Source of the DNA: Cornus controversa
Lineage: Eukaryota > Streptophyta > Magnoliopsida > Cornales > Cornaceae
Direction: 5' to 3'
DNA: 64,000 nt
NCBI GenBank assembly: GCA_026545225.1
Contig: CM048853.1
Location: forward strand, 44,656,755 to 44,720,754
In this document: positions 1 to 13,432 of the stretch, one piece after another
How the letters are laid out: each line of letters opens with the position of its first letter
Position numbering within the stretch: the stretch's first letter is position 1
The notes under the pieces: generated by a model
What the model saw: the letters and a program-made list of their open reading frames with translations, nothing else
What the model was told of the DNA's origin: nothing
Database searches by the model: none
Made by a program: the position numbers and the translations under genes

Positions 1-3000
1 ATAATTAGACTAATAAAGAAAGGTCGGAATAATTTACCCTTCAACGTCCAAAAAAAGATCAGCATGCAAATATCAAGCTAATCCTCTAGTTGTGAGGGTG
101 CAGTCCAAATGCAAACTTTTCCAATAGGTCATGGATCTTTAATTGGATTTACAGAGCCCAATAGGAAATAGGCCACCTATTTGCCAGCGTGTGATGTTCA
201 TACACTTCACCAGCGCGTGACCCATTGTTGTCTCAAAGATAACATCAGAAGGAAGGCTAAAGATGTCATTTCACAAAGAACAGCAAAGTATACCGACAAA
301 AGCGGCGACTTTCGACACAGAGAGTCAGAATCGAAAGTCTCGCTTTCTCGGTTTAAGTTCGTCGAACAAAAAAACAATCATAGTTACGGTACTTACCTTT
401 CTGAAACCCTAAATAAGGTGTATAATCTACATCGTTAAATAACCCGTTCGATTGATCAGTTATTGGTCAAAGATCTTCCAATTTGTCCTTTATTTATTTC
501 CTTTTTTGTTGGCGTGTTCTTAAATTTTGTAGTTTCGATGTTTTGATCTGACAAAATTAGTTTCCCTTTTCAGGTGATCAATCTTTGTGAGGCGAGCAGA
601 ATCTAAGAGGTACCATCTCTCTATATTTATGCATAATTGGAATATATATATATGTACGTAAATGCCATAAAACATAGTATTTGGAGTATTTTTTTGTTTC
701 CTTTAATTAATTAATATTAAAAAGAACTTATATTTGGAAAAAAAAATGTTTGCTTGATGTCTTCTTAATTTTGTTAAGATGGGTCTATTTTATCTGCATT
801 TAAAGAGTTGGGATTTTTTTTTTTTCTCTGATCATCAACATCAACATGGGGTTGTTTGGCCCTTTATAAGGGAGATGTGAATATGAAGTTATGTGTTAGA
901 TGCCTTTTTTTTTTCTTTTTCTCAAGCTGATATAAAGTTAATGATGAAGAGAAACTGTGAGGAGAGGATCCGAGTTTGAATTTAAATGAGCCTATTTGTA
1001 CCACACTTCTAGTAAGATCATTTTTAGAGGTGAATAATGAAGCCTTTTAAGTCATTTATGTATCTAATAAATTTTTGCAATAACCTTGTATTACATTACA
1101 AGCTACCATTTTTGTGTTGCGATCCGTCAACATTAAAATAACTTAAATTTTAACTGTGCCTAACTTGTACTTGCCTGGGAACAGGTGGGAGATGCATCTC
1201 CGCATTTCTTAAATGGATGGATATTCCATTTGAAATGTATTGAGTTGCCTGACAAGTGTTTTGCACATGGGAAGCATTGGAATGGAAAAAAGATGTGGGA
1301 AATTTCATAATAATTTATTTTTTTTGAGACTCCTTGGAAATTTTGTTACCCGATACTGATATTCTTATATAATTTTTTTGATTTTATCATATAATGATTT
1401 AGTTTCATATAGGGTGTGAGAGGATCTTTACATTTCTTAAAAATAGGAATTCTCATTGAAAGCATTTTGGAACTGGTAAGTATGAAAAGGAAGAAAAAGC
1501 ATAGAAAGTTTTGCAGTTTTAAAATTGAGTGTTCCAGACTCCTGGGAAACACATGTTCCGTAATAATTTTCATTCGTTCATATACTCTTTGGATGTCATC
1601 AAGCCCATCATATAATTGTTCATATTCTTATTTTAACTATCAACTTTTGTTCTATCAATGTAACCCAGGGCTTACTTGTATCATCTGATACAGTTGCTTT
1701 TTAGGTTCCCCTGTGAGTGCCCCTTTCAGTTTCAAACTCCTTCCTTGTTTTTGTTTCCGTATGTACGTTCTTTCCGTTTTCATTCCTTGTGTTGTTTCTT
1801 GCTTCTGCTTCCTATTCTACTGATAATTGTGTACTTTCTGCATTTGCATTTTTATTCTTGTTTTGGCTCCTCGGATGAGGTTCTTAGAAGATAATGCTTC
1901 AGAAGAGCTAGAAACAATTGATCAGCTTTTTGGTGTTTACATGTTTTAAGAGTACATAAAAAATAAAAATAAAATTGAGGAAGTCAAGTTATAAGGGTTA
2001 GGAAGATAATCTACATCCTGGTTCTGTAGGACAACTTACAATCTGGATGGTAAGACATGCTCTTTATTTAATTTTTCAGTTTGCTCCTGGTGAGTCTCTC
2101 CTTTATTAATCCTCCCCCTCATGTTAAACAATCGATGAAGTTTTCGGAAGTCTTGTTTCACTTGGACAATTTAGAGTGCAGCTGAGTGAGATTAATTGAT
2201 TGACTGGAAAATATCATAAAATTGATGCAATTCTTGATGATAATTTTGAGCAGTTATACAAAGCATTCATTACTTTTACCTCCCATTTTATTGTGAGACG
2301 AGTTCTCTTTTACATTGAAGGGCCGTCTCTTAGTTCTTTAGAGAACTTAATGATGGCAAAATGTTAGCTTTGTCACACTATTTTTGGTTACATTTGGAAG
2401 AAACTTAAGAAGACTAGAAGATGTGAAGGCATGAAGCTAAGGTGATCCTCTAAATCAGAAGAATATTTTGTCTTCTCATAGAGTTCCGTCACTTAAAACA
2501 GGAAAAAGCTAATCTAGAGATTTTTTTTTGTTTTTGTTTTTCCTTTTTTCTTTTTTGTGTGGATAGGAGCATTTTTTTTTGGTGGTATTTTTTGGCATCA
2601 GTAATAAAGATTAAATTTTCGTTCAATTTACAAAGAGTAAAAAAGACTGCAGCATCTCTTGGTGAAATTTTTGCCTTCACAAGCAACTGAAAGTGGGCAG
2701 CATCTTTCTTCTTGGAACATTAGGTGTTTGGCACAGCTAAGAGTGGCGGACAGTTCAAACTACTGATCCTTGTTTAAGTTTTTTATATAAACTCTATACT
2801 TGATAGTATATAAAATTGTGGTTTACACCCATTGAATTCATCTATTTCGGATCCTGCATTAGATCGATTCTCATACAGGGAAGAAATAGCAATTACCCGA
2901 ATTCACTTGCACCTCATCTGGTATAGTCTGACAAGCCACTCTATATCCCAAAAGTCTTTGATCCTTAGCGTAGCATCTCAGTTGCATAGATAGCCTAGTT

Positions 3001-3294
3001 CCTACAGGTTGTGGTCAACGAGAACTTATAATTGGTGTGGCAAACAAACTGGATAATTAGCTGTTGCTATTTTCATTTATTTAAAAATAAGGAAAAATAT
3101 TTTCTGTTGACATAAAAGCTTGTGAAAAAGATTGAACTTAAAAGGGTTTCTGATAATTTTTAAGTTTTTTGTATTATAGGATTTTGAGTCGAATTTTGTT
3201 CGTTTCTAAAGTATATGCATTTTGAGTTTTTTTCCCATATATTGTAGATATAGTGAGAGAAAAAGAAAAATATCCATATGGTTTTTATAAATTT
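1..3294 (+). other. 5' flank and leader region of the NF-YC gene
   Basis: No protein-coding exon is recognisable here. A short exon-like piece at 574-609 is bounded by an AG acceptor and a GT donor and carries no start codon, so it could be a leader exon. A first leader exon might end near 417 at another GT donor. NF-YC genes commonly have an intron just before the start codon, so 610 to about 4532 is best read as a leader intron (inference). The rest is AT-rich DNA with T-runs and no repeat I can name. Confidence 0.45.
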
Positions 3295-4335
3295 CAGAAA
3301 GCCTTAGATATGGTTCCTAGAGGTATAAAATATGATGGGCTTTAGATTTGAAAAAAGTTACCTTACTGTTGGGCTGCTGAAGGGCATGCATGATGAAACA
3401 TTGGCTGTGGTAAGAATAAATGGGGGATAAACAAGTGATTCTCAATTACTATATATATTTTTTATTTCTCTTCTTTTTTTTTTTTTTTTTTCGGTTAAGT
3501 CAAAAAAAGTTATATTTAAAATTACTATATGTTTGCATAAAGGATCTTTATTTTTTTTTTCCTTAGTCATGGATGAAGTAATAAAACAAATAATGAGGTT
3601 TCATGATGTATGCTATTTGCTATGATATCATTTTGAGTGACGAAACTAGGAAACTAGAGTAGTTATAAGTGCTTACCTGAATATATGGATTTTTTTTTGG
3701 GGTGTAAAACTTGATATACAAGTAGGGATCTAGTAAAGATGAATGGTCAAGAAACACCAAAAAGCGAACAATTCTGTTATCTAGGCTCAATTATGCATGA
3801 AAATGGAGAAATTGGAGACGATGCTAATCATAGATTTAAAGCATGATGGGTGAAATGGAGGACTGCTTCTGGCATCTTTGAAAGGCAATTTTTATAGTTC
3901 AACTATTAGACTAGCCATACTTAGAGGACAGAATGTTGGACGGACAAAAACATGTTCCTAAAATTTGTGGCAAAATTGCAAATGTTGAGATGGATGTGTG
4001 GCAAGAAAAAAAATAAAAATTGGAAAGGATAAAATGAGAAACAAACATATTTGTGAGATGGTTGAAGTAGTGTTGATTGGAGAAAAAATGAGAGAGAATT
4101 GATTAAGATGATTGGCCATGAGCAACAATGGCCAATAAATGCACTGATTAGGAATAGTTGCATGGTTTCTATTGAGGGTAATGTTAGGGGAAGGGGAAGA
4201 CTGAAATTAATGAGTTGAGTTGATTAGTAAAGATATGATAGCACATGATTAACTAAGGTTAATGCCTTGGTGTGGAATGGTGAAACAAGATTCATACAGC
4301 CAGTAGCCGCGGCCCAAATAGTTTGAAAAATACTT
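3295..4335 (+). mobile_element. L1-type LINE remnant (RT C-terminal part and 3' end)
   Basis: Broken reading frames translate to pieces typical of plant non-LTR retrotransposon reverse transcriptase. Near 3298 there is a KA-D-VPR block, near 3770 FCYLGSIMHENGEIGDDANH, and near 3975 LQMLRWMCGK. The block near 4260-4335 matches the usual LINE 3' end (AEWRKRIHVADP-like coding followed by an AATTGGGTTGAG-like tail). Stops and frameshifts are frequent, so it is dead. It has the same orientation as the NF-YC gene and lies inside that gene's presumed leader intron. The 5' end was not found. Confidence 0.8.
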
Positions 4336-4533
4336 AATTGGGTTGAGTTTAAATTCAGTTTTTAACAGCAATGATATTGCTAACATATTTTTGTGTTTAA
4401 AGGCAATATTTTTCTAATTCAACTAGTTCTTTAATTACATGTTCAATTTTTGTCTTGTTATCAACTATAGAAGAACTTGGGCCTCTATTACTATTGCTAT
4501 TTTCTTTTTTCTTTTGAAAATGCAAAAGACAGA

Positions 4534-5319
4534 ATGGATCAGCAAGGGCATGGACATCAACAGGTCACCGGTGTAGTCAGCAATGCAGGTCTGCCATATA
4601 GTGCAAACTCATATGAACAAAACCAAATGACTGGGACACCTGGCCGAGGATCAGTTCTTGCATCTGTTGGGAACATGCAGTCTGCTGGTCAGCCAGCTGG
4701 AGGTCAACTTGCGCAACACCATCTTGCCTATCAGCATATCCACCAGCAGCAGCAACAGCAGTTGCAACAACAACTCCAGTCTTTTTGGGCAGGTCAATAC
4801 CAAGAAATTGAGAAAGTTACTGACTTCAAGAACCATAGCCTTCCCTTGGCAAGAATCAAGAAGATCATGAAGGCTGATGAGGATGTAAGAATGATTTCAG
4901 CCGAGGCACCAATTGTATTCGCCAGAGCATGTGAGATGTTCATTTTAGAATTGACTTTGCGATCTTGGAATCACACAGAGGAAAATAAGAGAAGGACACT
5001 CCAAAAGAATGACATCGCAGCGGCAATCACACGAACTGATATCTTTGACTTTTTGGTTGACATTGTGCCAAGGGAGGATCCAAGAGATGAAGCACTTGCA
5101 TCAATCCCAAGAGGAACAATGCCTGTTGGAGGGCCTGCTGATTCACTTCCCTGCTATTATATGCCACCCCAGCATTCACCTCAGGGTGGAACTCCCGGGA
5201 TGATGATGGGCAAGCCTGTGATGGATCCTGCTTTGTATGCTCAGCAACCTTATCCCTACATGGCTCAACAAATGTGGCCACAGGCGCCACAGCAACCACA
5301 GTCACCGTCAGATTCTTAG
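4534..5319 (+). CDS. NF-YC: Nuclear transcription factor Y subunit C (NF-YC1/4/9 type)
   Basis: Encodes a 261-residue histone-fold subunit of the CCAAT-binding NF-Y trimer. NF-YC pairs with NF-YB, and the dimer recruits NF-YA, or CONSTANS-type proteins in flowering and light responses (family knowledge). The N-terminal third is rich in Gln, with a poly-Gln/His tract at about residues 58-82. The conserved core runs from FWAGQ (about 84) to DIVPRED (about 182) and includes [30 protein letters not shown] and the [16 protein letters not shown] helix. The C-terminus is rich in Pro, Gln and Met. The CDS is intronless, as is usual for this clade. ATG 4534 is chosen because conservation starts at MDQQGHG and an AG acceptor (4531-4532) sits immediately before it. 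If splicing instead uses the AG at 4469-4470, a short overlapping upstream ORF (4520-4576) would enter the leader. The exact paralogue cannot be decided. Confidence 0.95.
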   Translation: MDQQGHGHQQVTGVVSNAGLPYSANSYEQNQMTGTPGRGSVLASVGNMQSAGQPAGGQLAQHHLAYQHIHQQQQQQLQQQLQSFWAGQYQEIEKVTDFKNHSLPLARIKKIMKADEDVRMISAEAPIVFARACEMFILELTLRSWNHTEENKRRTLQKNDIAAAITRTDIFDFLVDIVPREDPRDEALASIPRGTMPVGGPADSLPCYYMPPQHSPQGGTPGMMMGKPVMDPALYAQQPYPYMAQQMWPQAPQQPQSPSDS

Positions 5320-8257
5320 GAAATGAAGCACAAATTTCAAAAAAGTGAGTGCTGTTCTTTAATATGATTAGTTTGTATTAAACTCCGAAGATCATAGCAA
5401 ATGATATGTTTCAAATAACTACTGTGGTGCATACACTTCCTTGTTCTCACTTTCTGAAATTTTGGTATCTTTATCTTGAAAGATTCTTTTCTGTAAAATA
5501 AAAATAAAAGAGCTTGCCCAGTGCACGAGGCTTCCGCCATTGAGGAGTCTAAGGACATCACAGACCTAATGGTAATTGTTTATATAATCAAAATTTATAA
5601 TTTTTATTGCTTTCCCTCATGAATATATGGTTAAATACTGTTATTCTCTTATTTTTGGTATGCAAATTGATATGTTGTTTAAGGGGGCCATTGCTTTGAT
5701 GCAATGTAAAATGCCCGGGCTGTCAAGTGTGAAAAAACAGTTCATGTCAAGAACAACCACCTTGCGCAAATAATGTCAAATGTTAGGTCTACACTTATTC
5801 TATCTCTCTTAGCACCTTGAAATGATGAGGCCAACATTAGGGAATGAGAGAAGATTAAAAAAAAATGTGATTTCAATTGTTTAGCACCTTCAGTGCAAAT
5901 GAATTTCCATGACTCCATCCATTTTCTGGTGACAACTGCAACTTGCTCGGGTGTAGTTGTAATTCTCATTGTTATACTGCTGATTAATTCTGTATTTTTC
6001 CAGCAGTTCTGATTGGAAGGCCTCCTGTGGAACCGATAGAACTGGACATAAGAAATGCCTCTCTGGAACCACTACAATATAAACCTGAAATATTGCATCC
6101 ATATCAACATTTGCCATTATAGAAAGCTGTATGCAATTTGAATTGTAAATGAAGATCAAACTAGATGTACCTGGTAAAAAGATTTTTTTTAAAACATCTT
6201 CAACTATAGATGTAGATTCCACACTTAATGTTACCAGTATCTTAATTTTCATTAAATACAATTTCCCATTTTCAATTTATTTGAAGTTTAATATCAATTT
6301 GTGTACATTTCTGCCCAAAGTCCATTGATTAATGTCAATGTAATATAGCTTTTCATTCTATTTAGAATTCACCTGTGAGAATAGTTTAAGTTGTGTTCTC
6401 ATTGTGTTGAATTTTATGGATGCAGTTCTTATTGTTAATGGTAACACGTGAATTTTGGCAGAGTGGAAGGAGAGACCTTCAGTACTGAATGATGCACCCA
6501 AGATACCAGCTGAAAGAAAAGAGCCTTTGGTAAAGAATACGCTCACGTAGGATAGTTTTCATTAATATGACTTTCTTTGGTTGTTTGCTGCTTCATTTCT
6601 TGTTAGTAAGGGAAAATATTGTCCGAAATAGCTATATAGAAATGCTACCTTATAGTAATGATTTTTCCTATATCAAATGCCAAAAACAGATTGCAACTAT
6701 TGCATAGGAAATTCATATTATTGCAGCCTTTTATGTGGGTTTCCTTTTAAACTGTTTAGCTGTTACTGTGATTGCGCGAATTGTATGTTGCTCAGACCAA
6801 ATGCTAGATACTAAGAACAGCATGCAGTGCAAGCTTTCATGGTATGTTGAGATGAAGTATATCATAATGGGCTCTTCGCTTACTTCATTGTTCATGTGCT
6901 TTTCCACCATCCATATAGCTGCATTTTTTTTTGTGCTCGACAAGGGGGTTGGAATAGGCCTTTACTTAGTGTCCTCTTGTTGATCGAGGGTGATGAGGGG
7001 GGGTGGATCGGATATAGTTTAACCTCTATATCCTTTACATGAACCTTTGTTACTATAATGTTCGCCAATGTTCGTTTACTTAAACTTTACTAAAATCGGA
7101 GTGTGACAAAACATGAACCAAAGAAGAGAAGGACAAGCGATTGTGATTGTATGAATCTCTGACTGTAACTCATATAGAGAAGTTGCAGTTATCACCTCAG
7201 TGGATGAACATCTAGGGTTTGTACAATTATTTCTGGTCTTGTATGTGAAGTTTTCCTATGTTCAGAACTAAATTTAATTGATCTTCAGTACTTGGGATTT
7301 ACAAACATCTTTGAATTGGTTTAAAAGAGATTATTTTCTGAGCAGTACCATCATAAACTGATAGGTTACAAGTGCCATAACCCTGCATCATTAGTGTGAG
7401 TGGGGTTGTATTCTAAAACCTAAAATGTTTTCATCTCCCTCAGCATTGTTTGCAATGGTGTTCTGTGCTTTCAGCAGTCTCATTGGGTATTTATTGTATA
7501 TAGTTCTTGTTTGGAACAGAATTGACAAGTTTACTTGTGTATGCATGTCATTGTCAAGGAGCTTAAATCATATTTTTATATAAATAGGATAGAAAGTAGA
7601 TAGATACAAGCAAAACCTAGTTCTTTGCAGTTGGGATTCACAAACTGAACAAGCAAAACCTAGTTCTGTGCAGTTGGGATTCACAAACTGAACAAGCAAA
7701 CCCTAGTTCTGTGAAGGTTGCTATAAAATCGAACCAGATAGGTCAAATGAAATTTCCAGTACCAAGAGTTTTAGCTCCAGTTGTATCCAAAACTCAAAAA
7801 CAGTCCTTTGTTAGAAAGGAAGTTCAATATGCTGTGTTCATCTATCAAATCCCTGCATCCATATCGATGATAAGCAGGAGTTAGCCACGCACAAATTATT
7901 TTAGAACATAGTTCTAAGGGTTCAGTTTTGCACCATAGCAATGCCACATTCAGAGTACACGACTTGGAGGGCTATGGTTACATACAGTTCAGAACGTCAC
8001 TACGTTAGAATATGTGCGCGCTCATGTATAGAGAGAGAAGGAGAGGGAGATGCTGCAAAAATTTTACAAACCACCACCAAGGCCTGAGGCCTAGTGGTTT
8101 CGCGAGTCTCTCCCAAGAACACTGCAAGTTCTTTGTCAGGACAAGAAAAGAAGAAAAAAACAAAACACAATTTACAAACCAGCAATTCTAATTGAATATA
8201 CGTAACTACATGCTTGGGGAAAAAGGTTTCTTGACCATAACATGAGCTTTTTTATTA
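5320..8257. other. 3' region of NF-YC and intergenic DNA
   Basis: A GTGAGT donor lies 26 bases after the NF-YC stop (5346). Exon-like pieces follow a pyrimidine-rich AG at about 6002 and at 6462-6529 (AG before, GTAAAG after), so the 3' untranslated region may be spliced. A SINE-like scrap with the blocks GTGCACGAGGC and TTCCGCC lies at about 5516-5560. A 43-bp tandem repeat is listed separately at 7606-7713. Nothing else coding was seen on either strand. Confidence 0.4.
7606..7713 (+). repeat. 43-bp tandem repeat, 2.5 copies
   Basis: The unit begins ACAAGCAAAACC and ends CACAAACTGA. Copies lie at 7606-7648, 7649-7691 and a partial copy at 7692-7713, differing by only one or two bases, so the duplication is recent. 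It lies in intergenic DNA between NF-YC and the IDM-like gene. Confidence 0.9.
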
Positions 8258-9885
8258 CTAGCCCTTCATCACCATTCCTTCAAGAATTCCATCAGTGCCA
8301 AAATTTCCGGAAAAATGTTGAGGATCTACTGGACCTGGCAGCCTAAAAGAGAGGCAGAATTGGCCTGGTGGACACAGGTTCTGAGATTGCATTTCAAACA
8401 TTTGGGAGTACCTGCAAACTGTTTTATCACCTGTGGTTGTCACTCCCCTTATCAATACTTTGCCATCATTTTCGACTTCGCAACAAAATTCTCCTGCAAT
8501 CGCGAAAGCAATAGTCATATCTTAGTGTCTATCAATGGAGGAGAAATATAGAACGGAGATCCTTAACAGAATGGAGTTTATATAGTCAACTTTGAGACAC
8601 GGTTTTATACGAAAGAACAGGGTCATGAGAAATAAGGATTAAATTTTCATGAGAAAAAAAAAAAGGCATATTGTAACAAGCAATGACTTCTAAAACCAAT
8701 ATGAAATCTGCTTATAATCTCTCTTACTAATGTTATTCAAATAAATATAGGTCAAGTATGCACAGTATAAAAAGAAGTCCTGAACAAAATTTGCTTGACA
8801 AAATTGATAATCTAAGCATTAACAACTACCATGAAAAGCAATGCCATATTCAGTATTTCAGTGATTGGTAAAATCTTTTATCCGGCAAAAAACTTACTTT
8901 CATCCCTCTTCACCCCAGGAAGGGACACGCGGAACAGGTAGGAATCCTCGGATTCCCCAATGTCAATTAGTCCAATAACTGGTCCAATTTGTCCCGTTGC
9001 TGCACTCCCAGTGAGTGCAGATCCACTTTTGGTTGTAGTTAGAATGTCTTCCCACTCTTCCATGGTTGGGTGAGAAGGAAGAAATATCATACGCGGACCG
9101 AGTCTCTCCATGACCCTCGTGTCTAATTCAGTTGGCAATGGAGCCATATAACTGCATGTCATAGGTAAACCATTACAAGGTAGTCTACTGATAGGTTCAG
9201 CATGTACATGTTGCAGACCATCTTCAGGCTCAGGAAAATCATTTGCTTGATCTGTTCTATGAGAACCATGACAAGACCATGGGGTAGGCAACTCTCCATT
9301 AGATTCAACCACCCGAACTGTGTGCAACTTTGCGCTATCTCTGTCCAAAAGGAAATCTTCTAGCCCGGTTAGCCTCTTAAACCTTTCAACATCCTCGGGC
9401 TTAATGTAAAAGATTTCTGGGTTGTGAATGAATACAATGTTTTGGATGATTTTAAACCGATCTTTGAACATTGAATGGGGATGAAGTGCAGGAGGAAACA
9501 GATCAGGGAACTGAGGGTAAGTAGAAATGGAGTCTTGTGCCAGGGTAGGGAGATTCCCATGTAAGAACTGGTTCAACCACGGTAGTTTCACTGTTGCAGA
9601 TTGATCTGCCTTTCTCAGTACATAGTAGTATACCCTCTCTACTTCCACTGTTTTCATGTAGGAACCAGCAAGTTGCTCAGGAGTATACGGTGGAAGACCC
9701 TCGGCAAGTCTTTGGAGAACAGATTTTTGAGGACTTTCTCCCCTGAGATCAGGCCCAAAGTAGATACCCATGATGAAATATAGGAGGAAACACTGATCGT
9801 CACTCAGCATCAAGCCAGTTGATGCAATGTCCGATTTGGACATTTCAGCGAAGAGGGATTCTCTGGCCGGAGGTGAGCTATCCAT
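8258..9885 (-). CDS. Alpha-crystallin-domain protein, INCREASED DNA METHYLATION 2/3-like
   Basis: Two coding exons, 9885-8898 and 8493-8258, join in phase across a GTAAGT donor and a TTGCAG acceptor to give 407 residues. The N-terminal two-thirds starts [19 protein letters not shown] and includes the plant-specific block with [35 protein letters not shown] and [21 protein letters not shown]. The C-terminal third is a divergent HSP20/alpha-crystallin fold: [22 protein letters not shown], then [12 protein letters not shown] and [12 protein letters not shown]. Arabidopsis IDM2 and IDM3 have this character. They act with the histone acetyltransferase IDM1 in the complex that directs ROS1-dependent DNA demethylation and anti-silencing (family knowledge). 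Whether this is IDM2 or IDM3 cannot be settled here. A 5' untranslated exon probably lies at 13249-13430, behind a 3.3-kb leader intron. Confidence 0.8.
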
Positions 9886-12800
9886 TACATTTGTTGAGAC
9901 AGTATATCAAAATCTGCTAGTAGCAGCAGCAATGCTGAGAAAATAAAACATCATGTAAAGATGGATTTTTTGCGTTGAAAAACAATGAACCTACAACTCA
10001 ACAAAGCCATAAATGCCAACTATTTGGCAGAAAGCACAGCAATAACAGATTCGATTAAATAATTCACCAGGAAAAATGTCAGAAGAATTATGTGTAAAGT
10101 GTCTCTGAGCTTAGGTAAACAAAAATGTAAGAACAGTAACAAAAAAATAGTTATAATACAGTTCACCCTCCAATAACAAGAGGAGCCACAAAATTTAGCA
10201 ACTAATAGGATATGAGATATTTTCTAATCGACTTCCACATACAGAAAAAAATTTCATTGCATGAATACAAGGATTGCACAAGAAAAAACCTTGATTACAT
10301 CTTCCGAAGTATATCTTTAAGAATTTTTACAAGGACTGCATACCATGTCCACTTAAAGCCATAAAAGGCCATATGCTTTTGAACTTTTAGTGTTGATTCT
10401 ATTGAGCTTTTATGACCTAAATTGCTTCCACAAGTATAAAAGGAAGATACAAGTTGTATTTCTTAATGAGCCCCATATGCTCTAAGTAGTTGCCGTACTT
10501 CAGACATGTAGATATGGACAAATAAATGAGATAGGTGTATGTCTCCACACACACACAGTAAATTGCAAACACACCCACACACACACACACATATATGCAT
10601 ATATATTGCCATTGCTTGGTGTGTTCATGTTGAAGAGGTAGAATTATATCAAACTTGTCTCAAGTTAGTTCAAGAATCTGTCATGAAGAACTCAGGAGTC
10701 ACTAACAAGGAAATTGTGGATCTCACAAGGCTTGATTAGAAATAGCAAACTATAGTTCCAAAGCAGGCTTTTTTTACCCACCACATAAGATTCTACTACT
10801 AATGTAGGGAATGATCTTCGCCTTATCTTGCCCAGAACTGGTAATATTTAGCTCCAATATGATGGGATGAGGATTTAAAAATCTAAAAGAAGCAATAAAT
10901 GAAGTTTAACAATAAAGAAAGTTCAGAGGAAACAAGAAAATCAAAAGTTGACATATAAATAGATATACCAGCAAAAGCAATAATCATATTCAATATAAGC
11001 TATAACCACAAGCCACTTAGAAAATGGAAATATAGAAAAGCAACCATCACAACTCCAATAGACACCACTTTGACACAAGAAGTCAACATTCGACCTGTAA
11101 CAATTGAGTGATAGGACTTTCACCCAAGGCTTTGGTAGTGAGAGTACGCAAACGCCCGAACTAGACCTATAAGGGGAATAAACAGGTCCTGAAATTAGAT
11201 TAACTACTTTTAACAGAAATTTAAAATTAAACCAACTTCAACTGAATTTTAAATTTCAACTAAAAATTAGGCATTTAAAAATAGGAATTGTGTAGAATAT
11301 AAAGCATGAAAAACATAAACACCAGATTTTTACGTGAAAACACCCATTGGAAAAATCACAAAGTTACGTCTGACCAGTTTTAATCCTAGAATCACCTAGT
11401 TACATCTGACCAGACTCTTGCCAGAAGTTATTTTTTAACTCTACTGTTGCCATTGCCAATCAATGAACCGCTCCTCAAGTGATCTGCTCTTCAATTCATG
11501 CTTTGATCTCCATGACTAGTCGTCCGATATTTGATTAAAGTGAGGATTTTGCGAAGTCCTTGACGCCCTAGGATTTGTATGTTCAACACTAAAGTCTTTC
11601 ACTATCTATATGAATGGGTGATGGATGAAAACACTCAAAATACTAGCAATTAAATTCCTAGCATGCACTCAAATATGCCTTTCAATGCTATATGATGCTC
11701 AAACTCTACTTGCATGGTTTTCCTAGAAACTTTTGGTCATTATATAGAACTTAAGGCAAGGAAGGATTAGGGTTTAAGCATTTAAAACCTTTCTGGAGAT
11801 TGCCTTCCCACATATTCTGATTGAACCTAGTCCAGTGAGTTTTGAGTGATCTTTTGATCAATTGAACTCCCCTATCCTAATTCAATTAGAATTTCTATTC
11901 CTAAAACAGTATAATGCACTTTTAAATAGACAAAAATAAAGATCAAATCATGAAAATTAAGAAGCCTAATGTGTTTAATCATATGAATGCATGAAATGAA
12001 CCCTAATTTGGTGGGCTACATAATTTTAAGAGTTACAATTACTTTTTACCCTTGTTGAAGCTTCAAATTCACTGTTTTGCCCTTGAACAGAGAAAACTCA
12101 ACTAAACTTTAAAAACATAAACAAAAACTAAAACCATATTACAGACTGTTTTACACGAAATTTGACAACTTAAGTCCTATTGACCTAAAAACAATAGAGG
12201 AAAACATTCCGAGTTAATCTTAGAAGATTGAATCAACTTGAAATCTGCTTTGGAATTTGGATACTGATTAACACAACAAATTTCAAGAATTCATGTGGTA
12301 GTTTTTGATACATCAGATTTTGCACAAAATAAATAAATAAATAACAACAACAAATATCCTAATCAGAGAAACATAAATTTGAAACTGTTTCAGACATTAT
12401 AACTAGAGCTTTGCTAAATTTTTTAATGCGCTTAGAAAATTGAAAATGTTAAGGAATGTTTGGTTCGGTTTTCTTAAAACAGTTTTCTATTTTTTGAGAA
12501 CTGAAAATCAAAAAACTGTACAAAAATCTATTTTGTTAACAGTAGAGAACCGTCTTTTATAGTTCTCCGAAATCAATTTTATTTGATTTCTGTTTTGAGT
12601 TCTTGAGAATTATTTTTTAAAATTGAACCAAACAGCAGTAAATGTTCTCGAAACTTGGTCCTTAGTTTGGTCAACCAAACAATCATTCGAAAAAAAATAT
12701 GAAATTTGATAATTCAGAAAAAGTAGGATTCATGGTAAACACGGATTAAAAACCACATTATAGTTTTGGATAAAAAAATTATTAGTAGATAAAGCATAAA

Positions 12801-13248
12801 ATAGAATTAATTTAGTGCAAAAATAATATCAGCAACATTTGGTTTTGCAAGCATGATATTGCAGATACAGAACTTGATCAGCATACCAAAGTAGAAATCA
12901 AGTATTAATGTCAAGCATATAAATTCATGAGAATTCTACCGAAGGACAAAAAACCCATTTTTTTTATAAACCCAATAGAATTGTTTCGATTTATGGTAAC
13001 ATAAAAAAACAAAAAAAAAACATAACAGTACACTTCAGGAAGAAATATTGAGGTAAACAACACAGAATGAGAAGAATAAATTGATGGGTGCAAGCACTAT
13101 CCAATGCATGTCAATTTTTCGGGTTCAGAGATTAAGAAAAATAGCACATTTGTCATGTATAATCAATTATAGAGAGAGAAAGTGTAATCTAGAGAGAGAA
13201 CAAGGATAACTATGATTTATTAGGATAAGAAGAAGCAGAGGAGCTCAC
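9886..13248 (-). other. Probable leader intron of the IDM2/3-like gene
   Basis: On the minus strand an AG acceptor after a T-rich tract lies near 9940, about 50 bases upstream of the ATG. A GTGAGC donor (13248-13243) follows exon-like sequence. Between them I see no coding exon. The region holds a CA/TA microsatellite (10545-10606) and a MITE (12457-12634). The segment at about 11130-11200, with AGGGGAATAAACAGG, resembles common dispersed plant repeats but could not be classified. Confidence 0.45.
12457..12634. mobile_element. MITE with TGTTTGGTTC terminal inverted repeats
   Basis: The left end TGTTTGGTTC and right end GAACCAAACA are exact complements, about 178 bp apart. The interior is AT-rich and partly self-complementary (GTTTTCT, GAGAACTG). 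It has no coding capacity. No clear target-site duplication was seen. It lies inside the presumed leader intron of the IDM-like gene. Confidence 0.65.
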
Positions 13249-13361
13249 CAGTGAAAAGAAGGCCTTCTGAGAATTTTGTTGCAGCAACAAAAGATGGGGT
13301 TTTCGTGTCATCTTCTGAATCAGAGCAGTGACAATATATAAGAGAGCTCAGAACTGAATTT

Positions 13362-13406
<45 letters not shown>

Positions 13407-13432
13407 CGCATAGGAGTCAAGTGACAAGTCAC
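13249..13432 (-). promoter_or_regulatory. Probable 5' untranslated exon and core promoter of the IDM2/3-like gene, with a GA repeat
   Basis: The minus-strand donor at 13248 defines the 3' side of an exon-like stretch. It is followed upstream by a (GA)n/(CT)n tract at about 13362-13402. Such CT-rich runs are frequent at plant transcription starts. The minus-strand ATGs here lead only to poly-Ser/Leu translation of the CT tract, so this is read as untranslated leader (inference). Confidence 0.4.

Noticed and set aside
181..438. 85-codon open frame at the left edge
   Set aside because: It begins at a non-ATG codon, has no recognisable domain and overlaps what looks like NF-YC leader sequence.
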